DNA of 64,000 nt, taken from assembly GCA_016125405.1 (NCBI GenBank), contig WGLW01000003.1, forward strand, positions 186,001 to 250,000, in the 5' to 3' direction. This document shows, in pieces, positions 54,885 to 63,545 of the stretch. This DNA comes from Alphaproteobacteria bacterium (GTDB lineage Bacteria; Pseudomonadota; Alphaproteobacteria; Caulobacterales; Hyphomonadaceae). The notes under the pieces are model-generated. The model had not been told where the DNA came from. It saw only the letters and a list, made by a program, of their open reading frames with translations, and did not search any database. The position numbers and the translations under genes are program-made. Every line of letters starts with the position of its first letter. The first letter of the stretch is position 1.

Positions 54885-56239
54885 GCCGCTTCGCGTTCGT
54901 CAACGATCAGTTGGAATTTGCGGGTCTGGAGATTGACCGGCAGGTCTTCCACCGCCGCCACTTCGAAACCAACGTTCAGCATACCCTTCTGGTCAAGTAT
55001 TTCCTTTAGTCGCTTCTCGACACCGGCAATGGCCGCTGCGTGGCCTGGTTCATCGAGAGACGGGTCGAGGATAACCAGAAAGCGGAATGAATCCGGCCCG
55101 GTCAGGCGAAGCTGGAAGCGCAACACGTTCGGCACAAAGATCTCATTGATCGTGTGTGGGCTGATGAAATCCGTTTGTCCCTCGCTGTTAATGAACGTCG
55201 GCACACGCTCAGTACGGCCAACCAGATTCCGGATCACGAGCGGATGAGCGTCCGCGTCGCCGACGGGGATCAGAATGTCCGACATCCGATAACGGATAAG
55301 TGGCATGGTATAGTTGAACAGGTTGGTTATGACCGAGTGATCCTCGTGAAACTCGAAGATCAGGTTCGCGTCATTCAGCGTCATCGTATCGCCACCAGGA
55401 TTCGATGCGCCGAGCCCAAGATGTTCAGTGCAGCCATAGGCGCTGGTCACCTCGCACGCGAAGGCGGATTTCAGAAACGCCATGTCCGCTTGGGTCACCG
55501 TTTCGCCGGTGGCGGCGATAGCTATGGGATGGATGTCCAGTTGCCCGGCTGCCTGCCTTTCTCCCAGCATTCGAAGCGCAGCGGTGTAACCAGAGAGGAT
55601 ATCGGGCTGGAAGGCGTTAAGCTCTGAGACGGTGTCCGGCAAAGGAGCGTTGATTTCGAAGGTCCGCATATCGACAAAAAGTCGCGCGAGACCGCGATTG
55701 GCTGCGGTCGCCATGGTGACGCCCGCGAAATGACCACCGGTCGCGCCGTAGAAGGCGAAGCGGTATCGGCCCCTTCGGCCAGTTCGCCTGGGTATGCCGC
55801 GGCGACGTTGGCGAAAACCGCCACCGAGCAAGCCGCGCAGCCAATCGGCGTTCGAATAAAGAAAGTATCCGACTTCGCCTGACGTTCCCGACGTATGCAT
55901 TACGCGCCATCGTCCGAGAAATTTCTCCCCGGGATCCTTCGAGATAGCGAGAAAATCCGAAACCGCCTTCTTGGTGATGCGCCGGTCGGTGACGATGTGG
56001 TCGAAATTCTCCATAAGGATGGATTTCGTCAGCACCGGAAAATCTTCTGGCGTGCATACGGAAAGATCGATGCCGCGCTCGCGAACGATGCCGGCGTACC
56101 AGCGCGAATGTCGCGCGGCGTAATCCGCGAGATCGCGAAAGTCTCTAAGCCGCGCTTCGCGAAAGGCCGGGGCGTCGAGATTCGCATTGCGACGCGCCTC
56201 GGCAAGTTTGCCAGCGAAGATCGCAAGTTCAGTCAACAT
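54881..56239 (-). CDS. PaaK/CapK-like AMP-forming acyl-CoA ligase family protein
   Basis: This 452-residue protein belongs to the phenylacetate-CoA-ligase-like branch of adenylate-forming enzymes. It has the P-loop-like MHTSGTSGEVGY near residue 115, AFYGATGGHFAG, the adenine-binding region SAYGCTEHLGLG, the hinge-region RYRMSDIL and the ribose-binding LVGRTERV. Such proteins activate carboxylates as acyl-adenylates and often act in polysaccharide or secondary pathways. It contains a very arginine-rich stretch at about residues 138-155. It converges with era with overlapping stops and is alone on its strand. Composition is less GC-rich than era. Confidence 0.85.
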   Translation of the reverse strand: MLTELAIFAGKLAEARRNANLDAPAFREARLRDFRDLADYAARHSRWYAGIVRERGIDLSVCTPEDFPVLTKSILMENFDHIVTDRRITKKAVSDFLAISKDPGEKFLGRWRVMHTSGTSGEVGYFLYSNADWLRGLLGGGFRQRRRGIPRRTGRRGRYRFAFYGATGGHFAGVTMATAANRGLARLFVDMRTFEINAPLPDTVSELNAFQPDILSGYTAALRMLGERQAAGQLDIHPIAIAATGETVTQADMAFLKSAFACEVTSAYGCTEHLGLGASNPGGDTMTLNDANLIFEFHEDHSVITNLFNYTMPLIRYRMSDILIPVGDADAHPLVIRNLVGRTERVPTFINSEGQTDFISPHTINEIFVPNVLRFQLRLTGPDSFRFLVILDPSLDEPGHAAAIAGVEKRLKEILDQKGMLNVGFEVAAVEDLPVNLQTRKFQLIVDEREAA

Positions 56240-56293
56240 GACTTCGTCCTGCCAGGTTGATGCCGGGCTGGTTAGGCTTCGATTGTCTCGTGG

Positions 56294-57430
56294 CTATTCC
56301 TCGTCAGTATTGTTGGCGACAACTTTGCCTTCTCTTTCCTGAATGCGCGCACCCGCCAGGATATGGGGCATCGCGTAGTTGCCCTCGTGGCACGCATATT
56401 CGTAGAGCGGTTCCTTGGAGAGGTTCAGCGGAATCTCACCTTTCCACGGCTGGGTGTACTTGCTCGGGTCTTCGACAGTGAACTCATAAAGTATCTGGTT
56501 CTGGTTCCAGCGCGTGAACCGTTCGGTGACCTTGCCGTCGTCACCGATCAGGCCGTGCTGTTGCGGGTTCACATTCCGCGTCTCGACCACAAGGGTGTCG
56601 CCTTCGTACCAGCCGACGCTGTCACCCAGCCACTTGTGGATCACCTCGGGTCCATAGTGGGCTTCGGCTTCGTTCTTGACGATCGGTATGATGCGCGCGT
56701 CGTGATCCATCTCGATATCTATCAGGACGGCCCCGGGTGTTTGCACGATCTGATAGTGGTTGTTGTAGAGCACATTCTGCATCACCGGTCCGCCGGTGCC
56801 GCCAAAGCCGATCAGGCAGCGCTCGCCGACGGGCCGCGCTTCGGGCCCGTTGTAGCTGCCATAGCCGCCGCCGGCGTTGGGATCGACCGCGCCAGGACCC
56901 TGGACGGTGCCATCTTTGCTGGCCTTGCCGGTCGGCGCTTTCGGGGCTGCGGGTTTGGCTGCGGCCGGTTTCGCGCGGGCACGGGGGTTCGCACCCGGTT
57001 TGTAGGGAATTCGTCCATCTGCCGGATCGACAATCCACGATGAGCGCAGTTCGCCCTTCACGACGCCCACTTTGGTGCCTGGATCGACCCAGAACGCATT
57101 GTACCCGCCGCCGGACAGCAAGTCCGTTCCGTCCAGCAAGGTCTTGTCGTTGGGATCGGCGGGTTTGGCGTCTTCGCGTGTCCGGTTGTTGTAGTAGTCC
57201 GATTTCTCGAACTGGGCGGCTTCCGCCGGCGTCAATACCAGGTTCTTGAACCTGGGATTGCGCTGCATCTTTGTAATGGAAGCGTTGGTCCAGGTCCCCT
57301 GCAGGTCCGGCGCGCCCCAGCTGGTTTTGGGTGGCGTGTAGCCTGGCGCCGATTGCGCCATGGCCGCCCCGGCCACGAAAGTGGCTGCCCCCGCGCAAAG
57401 CATGGCTTTCAGTGCTGTTGAGGCTGTCAC
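56294..57430 (-). CDS. Exported protein of uncharacterised family (GTG start)
   Basis: The 378-residue product starts with GTG preceded by CAGGGAGAGC, giving a signal peptide that cleaves after AAMAQ. The mature protein contains a KPAAAKPAAPKAPTGKA linker and a C-terminal half with WLGDSVGWYEGDTLVVETRNVN and LYEYACHEGNYAMPHILAGAR. These two segments recur in the partial gene at the window's right end and in many proteins of Sphingomonadales, Caulobacterales and acidobacteria with no known activity. The single Cys-His pair (ACHEG) and several acidic residues might bind metal. The frame stays open far upstream, but that part antiparallels Mcd and is not coding. Confidence 0.8.
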   Translation of the reverse strand: MTASTALKAMLCAGAATFVAGAAMAQSAPGYTPPKTSWGAPDLQGTWTNASITKMQRNPRFKNLVLTPAEAAQFEKSDYYNNRTREDAKPADPNDKTLLDGTDLLSGGGYNAFWVDPGTKVGVVKGELRSSWIVDPADGRIPYKPGANPRARAKPAAAKPAAPKAPTGKASKDGTVQGPGAVDPNAGGGYGSYNGPEARPVGERCLIGFGGTGGPVMQNVLYNNHYQIVQTPGAVLIDIEMDHDARIIPIVKNEAEAHYGPEVIHKWLGDSVGWYEGDTLVVETRNVNPQQHGLIGDDGKVTERFTRWNQNQILYEFTVEDPSKYTQPWKGEIPLNLSKEPLYEYACHEGNYAMPHILAGARIQEREGKVVANNTDEE

Positions 57431-57667
57431 CGGCGCTCTCCCTGTTTTGCCGCGCCTATGCTGGCGCTGTTCATTGCGCGCATTTGTGCCGGAGACGTTG
57501 GGACCGGACAAGCGCCAGACGTCGTGCCTGGGCGCGGCGACCCCGCCATAGCTGGGAATTTTCCCATCCGAGCACGCGCTTGTGTTCAGGCCAACGTCGC
57601 CTTTGCCGCGCCGCACAAAAGATTCTAGTACATCCGGCAGTTTCACGAGTTGCCGGAGATGGACGGA

Positions 57668-59353
57668 ATGACCTCGAGCGCCGATCTGATTGTGAGTGAC
57701 CTGCGCGGAACCCTGCGCCAGGCCGCCAGCGACGCCGAAGCCTACTTCCTGGACCTTCGCCGGGCGGTCGCCGCACGGGTCGCTCCGTCGGGCAAGGTCG
57801 ACCGCAAGTTGATCGATGTGGAGCAACGCGCAACGCACGGCCTCGCCTGGGTGCTCACCTATGTCGAGACCCTCAAGGAGACCGCCCACTGGGCAGATCG
57901 CATCGCAGCGGAAGACCGCTTCGGTGAGATCGAACAACTCCTCTCTCAGGTCCTGTTCGGGGAGTACCTGTCCCAGCTGATCGGCGGCCTGCCGATGACG
58001 CAGGTCGAGATCGTGCGCCCGATCGACATGACGCAGGATCAGTCGATCATGCAGAAGCTGTTCACGCCGGCGATCACCGCACTGGTGATGAAAGGCAACA
58101 CGCCAGCCGTGCGCCTGCGGGCGGCGGAACTGATCCGGCATATGCAGGGTCGCGCGACGATCGAGCATACCGGCCTCGATGAGACCTTCGAGATGATCCG
58201 CGACCAGTTTCGCCGATTTGGCGAGGAGAAGGTCGTCCCCTTCGCGCACGAATGGCACCTCAAGGACGAACTCATCCCCGACAGCGTCGTCACCGAAATG
58301 GGCGAACTCGGCGTATTCGGCCTCACCATCCCCGAAGAGTTCGGCGGTCTCGGCATGGGCAAGACGGCGATGTGCGTCGTCTCGGAGGAGCTCAGCCGCG
58401 CTTATATCGGTGTCGGTTCACTCGGCACGCGATCGGAGATCGCCGCCGAACTTTTGCTGAATGGCGGCACAGAGGCGCAGCAGAAGAAATACCTGCCCGG
58501 CATTGCCTCAGGCGAGATCCTGCCCACGGCCGTCTTTACAGAACCCAATACGGGTTCAGACCTTGGCTCGTTGCGTACGCGCGCCGTCAAGGATGGCGAA
58601 ACCTGGAAGATCACCGGCAACAAGACATGGATCACGCACGCCGCCCGCGCCGACCTGATGACAGTGCTTGCCCGGTCGGTCCCTGACACGAACAACTTCT
58701 CCGGTCTTTCCATGTTCATCTGCGAGAAGCCCCGTGGCACGGACGCCGAACCCTTTCCGGCGAAGGGCATGACGGGCGGCGAGATCGAGGTGCTCGGCTA
58801 TCGCGGCATGAAAGAATATGAACTTGGCTTCGATGGGTTCGAGGTTCCGCTCGGCAACCTTCTCGGTGAAGTCGAGGGCATGGGCTTCAAGCACCTGATG
58901 ACGACGTTCGAGGGCGCCCGTATCCAGACTGCCGCCCGCGCCATCGGCGTCGCCCAGTGCGCCTTCGAACTCGGCCTGAAGTATTCGCTGGAGCGCACGC
59001 AGTTCGGCCGCCAGATCTTCGATTTTCCGCGTACCTCGGACAAGCTGGTGATGATGGCCGCCGAACTCGTGGGCGTGCGCCAGCTCACCTATTTCTCGGC
59101 GCGCCAGAAGGACGAAGGCAAGCGCTGCGATCTTGAGGCGGGGCTGGCGAAGATGTTGGCGGCACGTATCGCCTGGGGCGCCGCCGACAACGCGCTGCAA
59201 GTCCATGGCGGCAATGGTTTCGCGCTGGAATACCCGGTCAGTCGCGTCCTCTGCGACGCCCGCATTCTCAACATCTTTGAGGGCGCCGGCGAAGTTCAGG
59301 CCATGGTCATCGCCCGGCGCACGATCGACGAATTCATCGGCGCCAGGAACTAG
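57668..59353 (+). CDS. mcd: (2S)-methylsuccinyl-CoA dehydrogenase
   Basis: Mcd oxidises (2S)-methylsuccinyl-CoA to mesaconyl-CoA in the ethylmalonyl-CoA pathway for acetyl-CoA assimilation. The 561-residue length is right for this enzyme. The family-specific N-terminal domain of about 170 residues contains ATHGLAWVLTYVETLKE and FGEYLSQLIGGLPMTQVEIVRP. The acyl-CoA dehydrogenase core follows, with FTEPNTGSDLGSLRTRA, ITGNKTWITHAARAD and VHGGNGFALEYPVSRVLCDARI. Start is uncertain among three in-frame codons; I choose the ATG with GGAG nine bases upstream. The other pathway enzymes are not in this window. Confidence 0.88.
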   Translation: MTSSADLIVSDLRGTLRQAASDAEAYFLDLRRAVAARVAPSGKVDRKLIDVEQRATHGLAWVLTYVETLKETAHWADRIAAEDRFGEIEQLLSQVLFGEYLSQLIGGLPMTQVEIVRPIDMTQDQSIMQKLFTPAITALVMKGNTPAVRLRAAELIRHMQGRATIEHTGLDETFEMIRDQFRRFGEEKVVPFAHEWHLKDELIPDSVVTEMGELGVFGLTIPEEFGGLGMGKTAMCVVSEELSRAYIGVGSLGTRSEIAAELLLNGGTEAQQKKYLPGIASGEILPTAVFTEPNTGSDLGSLRTRAVKDGETWKITGNKTWITHAARADLMTVLARSVPDTNNFSGLSMFICEKPRGTDAEPFPAKGMTGGEIEVLGYRGMKEYELGFDGFEVPLGNLLGEVEGMGFKHLMTTFEGARIQTAARAIGVAQCAFELGLKYSLERTQFGRQIFDFPRTSDKLVMMAAELVGVRQLTYFSARQKDEGKRCDLEAGLAKMLAARIAWGAADNALQVHGGNGFALEYPVSRVLCDARILNIFEGAGEVQAMVIARRTIDEFIGARN

Positions 59354-59357
59354 CAGG

Positions 59358-59759
59358 TCAGGTGACGGCGGTGAACGCCGCCATCAGCGTGCGCCATGCG
59401 CGATCGATGTCAGGCGTCCATTCGTTGGTCAGGATGTCCTGGAAGGCTTCCGTCATGGCGGCCCAGTAGGCGTCGAACAGTCCGTCCGGCACGCCGTAGC
59501 CCTGATGGTGCAGGCGCGCGGCCGAGATCACGTTGGTGGCTGTCAGGTCGGGGCCGACATGGTCCAGAATGCACTCGATACTTGTCTGCACCATGGAAGC
59601 CCGCACACCGCCGTCGCGGTCCATGGCGAACAGCGGTTCGAGTTCGGGATGAGTGGCGAACAATCGCGCATAGATCAGTGACGTCGGATCTCCCGCCACA
59701 TCCGCCACGCGCTGCAGGACGTGAAAGATCGTTTCTGCATCCGGTCGTTGCGGCGTCAC
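59358..59759 (-). CDS. Globin family protein
   Basis: This 133-residue single-domain globin has an alpha-helical fold, the CD-region FATHPELEPLFAMD, and the proximal-histidine motif LHHQGYGV followed by the G/H helices (DAYWAAMTEAFQDIL, DRAWRTLMAAF). It resembles the haem domain of flavohaemoglobins and sensor globins, so it may bind oxygen or nitric oxide. It starts with GTG overlapping the DUF1993 stop by four bases (GTGA), so the two are translated together. Its stop is four bases from the convergent Mcd stop. Confidence 0.82.
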   Translation of the reverse strand: MTPQRPDAETIFHVLQRVADVAGDPTSLIYARLFATHPELEPLFAMDRDGGVRASMVQTSIECILDHVGPDLTATNVISAARLHHQGYGVPDGLFDAYWAAMTEAFQDILTNEWTPDIDRAWRTLMAAFTAVT

Positions 59760-60277
59760 GGCTTGAGTCTTAGGCGTCCGATATAGTCGCGCTTTCCAAT
59801 ATGCACGCCCTTGCCGCGGAGAATGTCGTAGGCGGTGGTGGCGTGGAAATGCAGGTTGGGGATCGAGAAACTGAGCAGGAATCCTTCCGCGGTGAACTGC
59901 AGGGCGGTCTCGCCGAGCTTGAACACGACATCCTTGCCTTCGAGGGCATTGATCTCGTCGGCCTTGAGAGAGGCCAGGCCGGCGCGGCCGTCGCTCACCA
60001 GCTTTTGAAGGCCGGCATAGCCGGTGTCCGGCATGTGGCGGCCGGGCTGCACCTCGCCGGCCTTGACGCCCTGGATGGCCACCACGGAGTGAAATACCGC
60101 GGACTGCACCTGAAAGCGGAACGGCATCATGTCCGGATAGATGCGGGTTTCCACGATCTCCCCGGGGTCGATGCCCTTTGCCTCGCAATGCGCCAGCCCC
60201 TTGGCCAGCACGCCCTCCAGCGCCGTCAGTGTTTGCAGGAAGGATGTTACGCTTACGTCGTAGAGTGAAAGGGCCAT
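59756..60277 (-). CDS. DUF1993 family protein
   Basis: The 173-residue product matches DUF1993, a four-helix DinB-like fold: SLYDVSVTSFLQTLTALEGVLAKGLAHCEAKGID at the start, PDMMPFRFQVQSAVFHS, and a C-terminal NLHFHATTAYDILRGKGVHIGKRDYIG. Histidines in VFHSVVA and FHATTAYDILR may bind metal. Function is unknown. It is the first gene of a two-gene unit with the globin, which it overlaps by four bases, and is divergent from the methyltransferase lipoprotein gene. Confidence 0.88.
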   Translation of the reverse strand: MALSLYDVSVTSFLQTLTALEGVLAKGLAHCEAKGIDPGEIVETRIYPDMMPFRFQVQSAVFHSVVAIQGVKAGEVQPGRHMPDTGYAGLQKLVSDGRAGLASLKADEINALEGKDVVFKLGETALQFTAEGFLLSFSIPNLHFHATTAYDILRGKGVHIGKRDYIGRLRLKP

Positions 60278-60450
60278 GGCCGCCTCCGTATCGCGTTGCG
60301 TTCCTTTGTTGGTAGCCCGAAATCAGAAAAGCGAAAGCCGGTTTTGCAATGGCGGTTTCCGTGGCGTCGCCAGGTTCGCGGGATTGGCTGGTCAGCGGCT
60401 ATTCTCGGTGTAGTCTGCCGACAAACGAACCGATCCGGGGAGGACCCAGA

Positions 60451-61206
60451 ATGTATCGCACACTTTCCGCCATCGGCCTGGCGCTGGCTCTTTCCGCCTG
60501 CGCGACGCCGCCTCCGGCCCGCACGGCTGTCGACTATGCGCCTTTGCTCTCGGCTCCGACCCGACCGGCGGATGACCGGACCGACGATGCGGCCCGCAAG
60601 CCCGACCAGGTTCTCTCCTTCATAGGTCTCAATGGCGGCGAAACGGTTCTCGAGCTCGAAGCCGGGGCGGGCTATTACACCGAGCTGCTCGCCGGGGCCG
60701 TAGGCCCGTCGGGCAAGGTCTACATGCAGAATCCGCCGGAATTCGACACGCCCAAGATCGCCTCGCGCCTCGAAAATGGGCGCCTGCCGAACGTGCAGAA
60801 GGTGATGTCCCACTTCGACGACCTGTCCGCGATTCCGTCTGGCAGCGTCGACAAGGTTACGTGGATACTCGGTCCGCATGAACTCTACTACACGCCCAAG
60901 GGGTCGAGCGGTCTTGGCGATCCGGCCAAGTCTTACGCGGATATCGCCCGCGTGCTGAAGCCGGGCGGCCAGTTCATCGCAATCGATCATGCTGCGGCGG
61001 CCGGGGCGCCGACGACGACAGGCGGCACGATCCACCGCATCGATCCGGCCGTGGTCATGGCCTCAGCCAAGGCGGCGGGCCTGACGTTTGTCGAAAAAAG
61101 CGACATCCTCGCCAATCCTGCGGACGATCATACGAAGATGGTCTTCGACCCCAGCATCCGGCGTCACACCGACCGGTTCATCCTGCGGTTCAGGAAGCCA
61201 GCCTAG
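60451..61206 (+). CDS. Lipoprotein with class-I methyltransferase fold
   Basis: This 251-residue protein has a signal peptide ending in the lipobox LSAC, so it should be anchored outside the cytoplasm. The mature part has an intact SAM-type motif I (VLELEAGAGYYTELLAGAVGPSGKVY) and motif IV/post (KSYADIARVLKPGGQFIAIDH). S-adenosylmethionine is not expected in the periplasm, so the domain may bind something else or work on an unusual donor. Such exported methyltransferase-like proteins occur in Caulobacterales and Sphingomonadales. GGGGAGGA precedes the ATG. The SGNH hydrolase follows after 66 bases. Confidence 0.85.
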   Translation: MYRTLSAIGLALALSACATPPPARTAVDYAPLLSAPTRPADDRTDDAARKPDQVLSFIGLNGGETVLELEAGAGYYTELLAGAVGPSGKVYMQNPPEFDTPKIASRLENGRLPNVQKVMSHFDDLSAIPSGSVDKVTWILGPHELYYTPKGSSGLGDPAKSYADIARVLKPGGQFIAIDHAAAAGAPTTTGGTIHRIDPAVVMASAKAAGLTFVEKSDILANPADDHTKMVFDPSIRRHTDRFILRFRKPA

Positions 61207-61272
61207 AAATACCGTGGATATGCTCCGGCCACGCAGCCGGCGCGGTCCGCTTGCTGTACTGGGGAGAAACGA

Positions 61273-62460
61273 ATGAAGCGGCTGCTGATCCTTGCCTGCG
61301 CGGCATGTCTGGGCGCGTGTTCGACCATGGCCGGGCCCGCCGGTCGTTCAGCCTGGGTCGGGGCCTGGGGCGGTTCGCCTGCGCCTTCATCGTCCGCCAG
61401 TCCCAGCGTTGATGACCAGACGATCCGCCAGGTCGTCCGCCTGACCGCGACAGGGGACCGTGTCCGTGTACGGCTTACCAACGAGTACAACGACACGCCG
61501 CTGGAAGTCGGCGCCGCCTCGATCACGCTCGCCGGTCCGGACGGAAAGCCGACAGGGGCCATTGTCCCCATCACGTTCGGCGGCAAGCCCTCGGTCGTCA
61601 TTCCCAGGAACGCGCCGATGCTGAGCGATCCGGTCGCCTTCCCGGTCAAGGCGCTCGACAGCGTGTCGATAAGCCTTTTCTTCCCGCACGCGACGGGGCC
61701 GTGCACGTGCCATCCCCTTGGCACGGCGACGACCTGGATTTCTGCTGTTGGCGATTACACCATGTCGGGCTTCGAGCCGACCTCGACCGTCACGCAACGA
61801 CCCTTCCTGTCGGCCGTCGAGGTCGAAAGAAGCGCCTCGACCCGCGCCATCATCGCTTTCGGCGATTCCATCACCGATGGTTACAAGTCCACGCCGGACG
61901 CCAACAAACGCTGGCCCGATGTGCTGGCAGAACGTCTGCAGGCGAGCAGGCCGGGCGCTGCAAGCGTCGTCAACGAGGCGATCAGCGGCAATCAGGTTCT
62001 GGGCTTCCGGACTGTAGTCTTCGGCGACCCCGCGCTTGCCCGCTTCGATAGAGACGTCCTCACCGTCCCCAACGCCGAGTGGATGATCGTCCTCGAAGGG
62101 GTCAATGACCTCGGCATGGGCGGCGACAAGCGGCCGAGCGCCGAGACGCTGATCGCCGGCTACCGCCAGATCATCGAGCGGGCGCACGCCCATGGCCTGA
62201 AGGTCTTTGGCGGAACAGTCCTGCCTTACCAGGGCGCTGCATATTACACGGACGCCGGCGACGCCATCCGTCAGGAGGTGAACGCGTGGATCCGCACGGG
62301 AGGCGGGTTCGACGGCGTTATCGATTTTGACGCCGCGATCCGCGACCCCGCAAATCCAAAGCGGATGAGGGCCGACCTGCAGTCTGGCGACTGGCTGCAC
62401 CCCAACGATGCCGGTTACAAGCTGATGGGGGACACGGTCGATATGAAGCTTTTCCGCTAG
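61273..62460 (+). CDS. Exported SGNH/GDSL hydrolase lipoprotein
   Basis: This 395-residue protein has a short lipoprotein signal (MKRLLILACAACLGAC). A beta-rich N-terminal domain of about 170 residues (VRLTATGDRVRVRLTNEYNDTPLEVGAASITL) resembles accessory domains of GDSL carbohydrate esterases. The SGNH catalytic domain begins IIAFGDSITDGYKS (Ser block I), has VLEGVNDLG (block III Asn), and ends DWLHPNDAGY with the Asp-His pair. It would remove acetyl or other ester groups from a glycan or lipid in the periplasm. It overlaps the convergent flavin reductase by four bases. Confidence 0.92.
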   Translation: MKRLLILACAACLGACSTMAGPAGRSAWVGAWGGSPAPSSSASPSVDDQTIRQVVRLTATGDRVRVRLTNEYNDTPLEVGAASITLAGPDGKPTGAIVPITFGGKPSVVIPRNAPMLSDPVAFPVKALDSVSISLFFPHATGPCTCHPLGTATTWISAVGDYTMSGFEPTSTVTQRPFLSAVEVERSASTRAIIAFGDSITDGYKSTPDANKRWPDVLAERLQASRPGAASVVNEAISGNQVLGFRTVVFGDPALARFDRDVLTVPNAEWMIVLEGVNDLGMGGDKRPSAETLIAGYRQIIERAHAHGLKVFGGTVLPYQGAAYYTDAGDAIRQEVNAWIRTGGGFDGVIDFDAAIRDPANPKRMRADLQSGDWLHPNDAGYKLMGDTVDMKLFR

Positions 62461-63032
62461 GCGGCTTCGCGACCGGTTTTCAACGTCCGGGTCCACCACG
62501 CCAGGTCTTCGAGCATGGCTTCGGCGGTTGGTACGAGGTGCGGGAATTCTTCGAATGGCTTGCCCTGGAAGAGCAGGCCCATCGCATCCGCGCCGCCGAT
62601 ATGAACGCCAAACCGCGTCGGCGCCATCTGCAGCTCGATGCAGATCAGCCGCAGGTGCTCAACCGCCCGCGCGCCGCCCACGCCGCCATAGCCGAGGAAT
62701 GCGGCCGGCTTCCGGTTGTATTCCTTGTACGCCCAGTCCAGCGCGTTCTTCAGCGCTCCGGTAATCGACCGGTTGTATTCGGCGGTGACGAAGATGTAGC
62801 CGTCGAGTTCGGCCATTTTCGCGCCCCACCGCTGAGCGACCGGGTCCTGCACGGGCGCGTAGAAGGGCGACACGCCCTCGAAATAGGGAAGCGGATAGTC
62901 GCGCAGGTCGACGATCTCGAAATCCATGTCGGTTCGCTTTGTCGCTATGCCGTGGACCCACTTTGCCGCCTTCTCTCCAAACCGCTGCTCCCGCGTGGAA
63001 CTGATGATGATGCCGATCTTGGGTTTGGACAT
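62457..63032 (-). CDS. NAD(P)H-dependent FMN reductase
   Basis: This 191-residue flavodoxin-fold reductase has the FMN phosphate-binding loop IISSTREQRFGEKAAKWV, the family's YNRSITGALKNALDW and the GYGGVGGARAVEHLRL segment. It resembles azoreductase/chromate-reductase types that pass electrons from NAD(P)H to quinones or other acceptors. It is transcribed divergently from an HxlR-type regulator, a common regulator-target pair for redox-stress enzymes. An inverted repeat lies between them. Confidence 0.92.
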   Translation of the reverse strand: MSKPKIGIIISSTREQRFGEKAAKWVHGIATKRTDMDFEIVDLRDYPLPYFEGVSPFYAPVQDPVAQRWGAKMAELDGYIFVTAEYNRSITGALKNALDWAYKEYNRKPAAFLGYGGVGGARAVEHLRLICIELQMAPTRFGVHIGGADAMGLLFQGKPFEEFPHLVPTAEAMLEDLAWWTRTLKTGREAA

Positions 63033-63043
63033 GGCCTGCTCCG

Positions 63044-63070
63044 GTCAGTTGGTATAAATTGGTGACTGAC
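63044..63070. promoter_or_regulatory. Inverted repeat between flavin reductase and HxlR genes
   Basis: GTCAGT and its exact complement ACTGAC are 15 bases apart in the short divergent spacer. HxlR proteins bind such dyads, so this is the likely operator. The -10-like TATAAA lies inside it. This is inference. Confidence 0.45.
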
Positions 63071-63076
63071 ACACTT

Positions 63077-63526
63077 ATGGAGACTGAGTTGGCGCGTGAA
63101 GGAGGCACTTTTTTGAAACCCAGGCGCCCCAGGGTGCCTGCGGCGGAAATGCCCGACAGCTGCCGGGCGGTGACCGAAATCCTCAATCGCATCGGCGACA
63201 AGTGGTCGATCAACGTCGTCCGGCATCTTGGCGTCAGGAAAATGCGGTTCAGCGAGCTGCGCCGCGCTCTGGACGGCGTCTCGCAGAAGATGCTGACGAC
63301 GACGCTCCGCACGCTCGAACGCGACGGTTTCGTCACGCGAACGGTTCACCCGACAATACCGCCACGCGTCGATTATGAACTGACCCGTCTCGGCTACGAT
63401 CTTCTCGCGCCGGTCGCCGCCCTGGGTCAGTGGGCGCATGACAACCGGTCACGTGTCGAAGAGGCGCGCGCTGCATTCGACAGGCGCGCCGGCGGCCCGG
63501 TGCGAAAGGCGGGGCGGCGGGTCTGA
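63077..63526 (+). CDS. HxlR family transcriptional regulator
   Basis: The 149-residue protein is a winged-helix HxlR regulator: CRAVTEILNRIGDKWSINVVRHLGVRKMRFSELRRALDGVSQKMLTTTLRTLERDGFVTR, then the wing YELTRLGYDLL. The cysteine just before the first helix (PDSCRAV) is common in redox-sensing members. Three in-frame start codons are possible; I choose ATG 63077, which leaves the inverted repeat upstream. It is divergent from the flavin reductase and probably represses it. Confidence 0.9.
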   Translation: METELAREGGTFLKPRRPRVPAAEMPDSCRAVTEILNRIGDKWSINVVRHLGVRKMRFSELRRALDGVSQKMLTTTLRTLERDGFVTRTVHPTIPPRVDYELTRLGYDLLAPVAALGQWAHDNRSRVEEARAAFDRRAGGPVRKAGRRV

Positions 63527-63545
63527 CGGCCCGCCGACGCAAGGA

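Noticed and set aside
55740-55830. Possible pair of compensating frameshifts in the PaaK-like gene, because the frame reads an arginine-rich stretch while another frame reads FANVAAAYPGELAEGA.
   Set aside because: Relatives of this family can be basic in this segment, the reading frame is open throughout and the flanking motifs are intact. A GC-rich shadow frame looking protein-like is common here. Resequencing or an alignment would settle it.
57431-58258. N-terminal extension of the exported protein to about 650 residues.
   Set aside because: The extension is antisense to mcd, and a GTG with a good ribosome-binding site and a following signal peptide gives a better start.
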